Translations under genes and position numbers: made by a program | DNA from: Halanaerobiales bacterium | Lineage (GTDB): Bacteria; Bacillota_F; Halanaerobiia; DY22613 | Assembly: GCA_023128035.1 (NCBI GenBank) | Contig: JAGMES010000185.1 | Span: forward strand, 1-7,941 | DNA length: 7,941 bases | Direction of reading: 5' to 3' | Part shown: one piece after another, positions 5,404-7,941 of the stretch | Layout: every line of letters starts with the position of its first letter | Numbering within the stretch: position 1 is the first letter of the stretch | The notes under the pieces: generated by a model | What the model was told of the DNA's origin: nothing | Databases searched by the model: none | Seen by the model: the letters and a program-made list of their open reading frames with translations, nothing else

Positions 5404-5520
5404 TTTTTCTACTATATTTTTCTTTTATTTTGTTGCTAAAGCTCGACTCAGGAAGGAAAAAATATATTTAGGTGGAAATTAAAAAATAGACATAAGTTAG
5501 TTGAGGAGGTAATTTCTAGA

Positions 5521-6159
5521 ATGGCTAAAGAATTGAAACGTGGAATGTTTATTGTATTTGAAGCGATAGATGGTTCGGGAACTTCAACACAAGCTAGGTT
5601 GTTACATGATTATTTATTCAAAAATGGATATAAAGTCTTTTTAACCGAAGAACCAACTGGCGGTCCTATAGGTAATTTAATTCGGCTTTCCTTAAAGGGG
5701 CGTCTTCTTATGTCAGATGATAAAAAGCGGAATGATCGACAATTGGCGTTACTGTTTGCTGCAGACCGTCATGACCATCTTTATAATAAGTTAGATGGGG
5801 TTATGACTAAGGTAGATGATGGTTGGATTGTTATCTGTACTCGTTATGTGCTCTCTTCTATGGTGTATAATTGCAATGATGAAAACGAGTTGGCATTTGT
5901 TAAACAGTTGAATAGTCAATTTCCGTTACCTGATTTAACCCTCTTTATTGATTGCCCTTTGGAGATTTGTTTGGACAGGTTAAATCAAGGGCGTCCAGTT
6001 CACGATATCTATGAAAATCGTAATAAATTGAAGCAAGTTAGGGAGAATTATGATCGTTTATTAGCTAAATTTAAAGCTCCTTTACATTATGTTGATGGTA
6101 AAAGGGAGAGGAATGAACAACATCAAGAGATTGTGGGTGTTGTAGAGAAGATGTTGTAA
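5521..6159 (+). CDS. tmk: Thymidylate kinase-like protein with altered P-loop
   Basis: A 212-aa P-loop nucleoside monophosphate kinase of thymidylate-kinase type, normal in length. The family order is intact: FIVFEAIDGSG (10-20) at the P-loop, TEEPTGGPIGNLIR (42-55) matching the dTMP-site 'REPGGTPIG' loop, LLFAADRHDHL (77-87), TRYVLSSMVYN (107-117), LPDLTLFIDC (136-145) and a LID-like GRPVHDIYENR (157-167). Dimeric Tmk enzymes phosphorylate dTMP to dTDP with ATP for DNA synthesis. Two positions are unusual. The Walker A lysine (expected in GxGKT/S) is T21 in GSGTST, and the Asp of the 'DRY' motif is T107. It may be an active variant, a kinase for another nucleotide, or a non-catalytic paralogue. 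AGGAGG (5504-5509) lies 11 nt before the ATG. No clear promoter was found. It is not beside holB or other replication genes that often flank tmk, and a terminator closes it as a single unit. Confidence 0.82.
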   Translation: MAKELKRGMFIVFEAIDGSGTSTQARLLHDYLFKNGYKVFLTEEPTGGPIGNLIRLSLKGRLLMSDDKKRNDRQLALLFAADRHDHLYNKLDGVMTKVDDGWIVICTRYVLSSMVYNCNDENELAFVKQLNSQFPLPDLTLFIDCPLEICLDRLNQGRPVHDIYENRNKLKQVRENYDRLLAKFKAPLHYVDGKRERNEQHQEIVGVVEKML

Positions 6160-6205
6160 GAAGAACCAGAAAAATTAAAATAAAATAAACTTTGTTAGTT
6201 AAGTT

Positions 6206-6241
6206 AATCTCCTAAAATAATCTTAGGAGATTTTTTATTTT
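6206..6241 (+). terminator. Intrinsic terminator after the thymidylate kinase-like gene
   Basis: Perfect 10-bp stem AATCTCCTAA (6206-6215) with TTAGGAGATT (6223-6232), 7-nt loop, then TTTTATTTTT. It begins 46 nt past the stop codon. Confidence 0.92.
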
Positions 6242-6467
6242 TAAAAGTAATTTATATTTTGTATAGTGACATTTTACTTAGTGTTAATGATTTACATTCT
6301 AAATAAAGTAGTATTACTGGTTATACTTTAATTATAATTCGTTGAATTTATTAAAAAATTATACAATAATTAACAAAAGTAATGTTTCTATATTAAGAAG
6401 TAATTAGCTAAAAAAGGGAGTATAATGAATAGGGTTAGTATCCAAAAAATAAGTTGAGGTGAGTAAA
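6242..6467 (+). other. A+T-rich intergenic region upstream of the RHS gene
   Basis: No gene is visible here. Two TATAAT boxes occur, at 6333-6338 and 6421-6426; neither has a recognisable -35 at 16-19 nt. The second, 42 nt before the RHS start codon, is the more likely -10 if an activator or alternative sigma factor is used. GAGGTGA (6456-6462) is the ribosome site for ATG 6468. No tRNA, repeat array or hairpin of note was seen. Confidence 0.4.
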
Positions 6468-7941
6468 ATGATAAAATACCAAAAATATGGTTATATAGTC
6501 ATCCTACTATTTGTACTCTTTATATCAACTACAGCGAATGCAGCTCTTATCGAACCATATGTTATTCTTCAAGCAGAACATGGAGATTTAATTGGAGAAA
6601 ATTTATTTACACAAGAAAATAGTGAACTAAGCTATGTTAGTGTAGTGCAGGGGTCTCAAAATGACTTGATTTCTCTTTTGTTAGATGTGTTTGATGAGAA
6701 AAGATATGAATTTTGGATTTATCTAAGTGGAATAGGGTCTGGTGACTTTACAATTTATGGATCAGATCAGGAAATCTTTCGCGATAATTTTCACGGACAA
6801 AGTAGTGATTGGCATTGGATTAAGCTATCCACTACCTGTAGTTTATCGATAAATGACTACTATGTTGTTTTATCTGATTTTACTGGTTTTCTTAATATTG
6901 ATAAAATTATTGTAAAAACTATAGATGCGGATTCTGAGATTATTGATATAGAAAGTCAAGGTTCATCTTCTTCTGAACCTATCCTTCAAAATGAAAGTCC
7001 ATGGATCACTACAGGATTAAGCCCTTACTCATCATTGCTACAAAATGGAAATGAATATGTATCTACAACTTCTGGAATATTAACCATTGCGGCTACTGAT
7101 TTAGTGATTCCAGGAAGAGATGGCTTGGATTTAGTTATCAGCAGATATTATAATTCTAAAACTGATAAGGGAGATAGAGCCAAACATCCAAATCTATATG
7201 ATCGCTGGAACTTTGGTTTTCCATATATCTATAGTGATGTAATTTATTTTCCTGATGGCAGTGCATTTAATATGAAAGATGATGAGGTTGAAGTGAGAGT
7301 AGAAAATGTCGGTAAAGATAAAAAGTTAATTTATATAAATAGTAAAAATAGTCATTTCAAATTTGTCAAATACAAAAAATATATAGGTTCTATTCTATGG
7401 TTTCCACAATACAAAACGGATCATTATGAACTTTATCTTTCTGATGGTACATACTGCTACTTTAATGATCAGGGAGATATTCAATATATTCAGGGGAAAA
7501 ATCCAAACAACAAAATTAAATTCTATTATGATAATTACAAAATAAGCCAAATAGTTGATACAGTTGGGCGTGTATATAATATTGAATATTTTTCTGATAA
7601 AATAGACATCACTCGTCAGCAAGATGGTAAACGTTTAGTTAGTTATGGTATTGAAGATGGTAAATTAAGAACAGTAAAGGATTCGATGGATCGAGTTACT
7701 AGCTATTTTTATGAAGATTATGCTGGTATCACAAAAATAGTTTATCCATCAGGAAAAATTAGTGAATATACTTATTTTACTAAACCAGTAAGTGGAGTAT
7801 ATTCAAATGGTAAATTATGGTATTCTGAACATTATTGGGTAGAAAATCAGAAGATTTATACTGTCGCTAAAATTGGAAATGAGACTCTTCTGGTTAGTAA
7901 GACAGTGTTTAAGTATTCGGTGAAAAGTTCAATAGAGAGAA
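6468..7941 (+). CDS. Secreted RHS/YD-repeat protein, N-terminal part (runs off the window)
   Basis: An open frame of 491 codons with no stop before the window edge; only the N-terminus is seen. Residues 1-25 are a signal peptide: basic start (K3, K6), hydrophobic core about 9-20, and ANA (23-25) as cleavage site. Residues about 27-152 look like a beta-sandwich, carbohydrate-binding-like domain (YEFWIYLSGIG, DFTIYG, WHWIKLS, YYVVLSDF), followed by a Ser-rich linker (about 163-168). From about 205 comes the typical entry to RHS shells: TDLVIPGRDGLDLVISRYYN (210-229), then WNFGFPY and a FPDGS turn. YD-type beta repeats follow: DTVGRVYNIEYF (364-375), DSMDRVTSYFYED (405-417), YPSGKISEYTYF (426-437). 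Known relatives are large surface or secreted proteins whose RHS shell encloses a variable C-terminal toxin, often with an immunity gene behind it; that part lies outside the window. GAGG (6456-6459) is 8 nt before the ATG. Confidence 0.88.
   Translation, partial: MIKYQKYGYIVILLFVLFISTTANAALIEPYVILQAEHGDLIGENLFTQENSELSYVSVVQGSQNDLISLLLDVFDEKRYEFWIYLSGIGSGDFTIYGSDQEIFRDNFHGQSSDWHWIKLSTTCSLSINDYYVVLSDFTGFLNIDKIIVKTIDADSEIIDIESQGSSSSEPILQNESPWITTGLSPYSSLLQNGNEYVSTTSGILTIAATDLVIPGRDGLDLVISRYYNSKTDKGDRAKHPNLYDRWNFGFPYIYSDVIYFPDGSAFNMKDDEVEVRVENVGKDKKLIYINSKNSHFKFVKYKKYIGSILWFPQYKTDHYELYLSDGTYCYFNDQGDIQYIQGKNPNNKIKFYYDNYKISQIVDTVGRVYNIEYFSDKIDITRQQDGKRLVSYGIEDGKLRTVKDSMDRVTSYFYEDYAGITKIVYPSGKISEYTYFTKPVSGVYSNGKLWYSEHYWVENQKIYTVAKIGNETLLVSKTVFKYSVKSSIER

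Noticed and set aside
7395..7622. A 75-codon minus-strand frame within the RHS gene.
   Set aside because: Antisense shadow of an open, motif-bearing plus-strand gene; no ribosome site.
1..7941. CRISPR arrays, tRNA or rRNA genes, transposases or IS ends.
   Set aside because: No regularly spaced repeats, cloverleaf sequences or transposase motifs were seen on either strand.

Overview
The window reads as chromosomal DNA of a low-G+C Gram-positive bacterium, probably an anaerobic clostridial or halanaerobial lineage. The signs are strong A+T richness, G-rich Shine-Dalgarno sites (AGGAGG, GGAGGT), sigma-A-type promoters with TGn-extended -10 boxes, many T-tailed hairpin terminators, an AbrB transition-state-type regulator, Fur and DUF2225. 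The species cannot be fixed from sequence alone.

Layout. A small AbrB-type regulator with a C-terminal four-cysteine zinc-binding tail (130-369, minus) is divergent from a two-gene membrane operon (571-1925, plus): a short NfeD protein and an SPFH/stomatin-like protein, a classic partnership in membrane microdomain organisation. Next comes a consensus promoter driving a compact structured RNA of about 90 nt with three GGGG runs, ending in an intrinsic terminator (2026-2115). It is followed by a 128-aa orphan that weakly resembles a shortened hydrogenase-maturation peptidase (M52) fold, then fur (2603-3052). The fur promoter is embedded in the end of the orphan gene, and a near-consensus Fur box lies at its transcription start. 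A strong terminator closes fur.

A Crp/Fnr-family regulator follows (3226-3885). Directly behind it is a decayed stretch: an EamA/DMT transporter with its middle deleted (3905-4335), abutting a headless, frameshifted, tailless threonine aldolase fragment (4340-4554), closed by a probably bidirectional terminator. A minus-strand DUF2225 protein (4633-5325) faces this terminator. Its promoter region contains a 7-bp inverted repeat around the -10 box. On the plus strand, divergent from it, lies a thymidylate-kinase-like gene (5521-6159) whose P-loop lysine is replaced by threonine. After its terminator and an A+T-rich gap, a secreted RHS/YD-repeat protein with a beta-rich N-terminal domain begins at 6468 and runs off the window.

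Most genes are single-gene transcription units of housekeeping or regulatory type. No complete novel multi-gene system is evident. The points most worth following are the unidentified small RNA with its M52-like orphan beside fur, the two fused gene remnants, the altered-P-loop kinase and the incomplete RHS protein.
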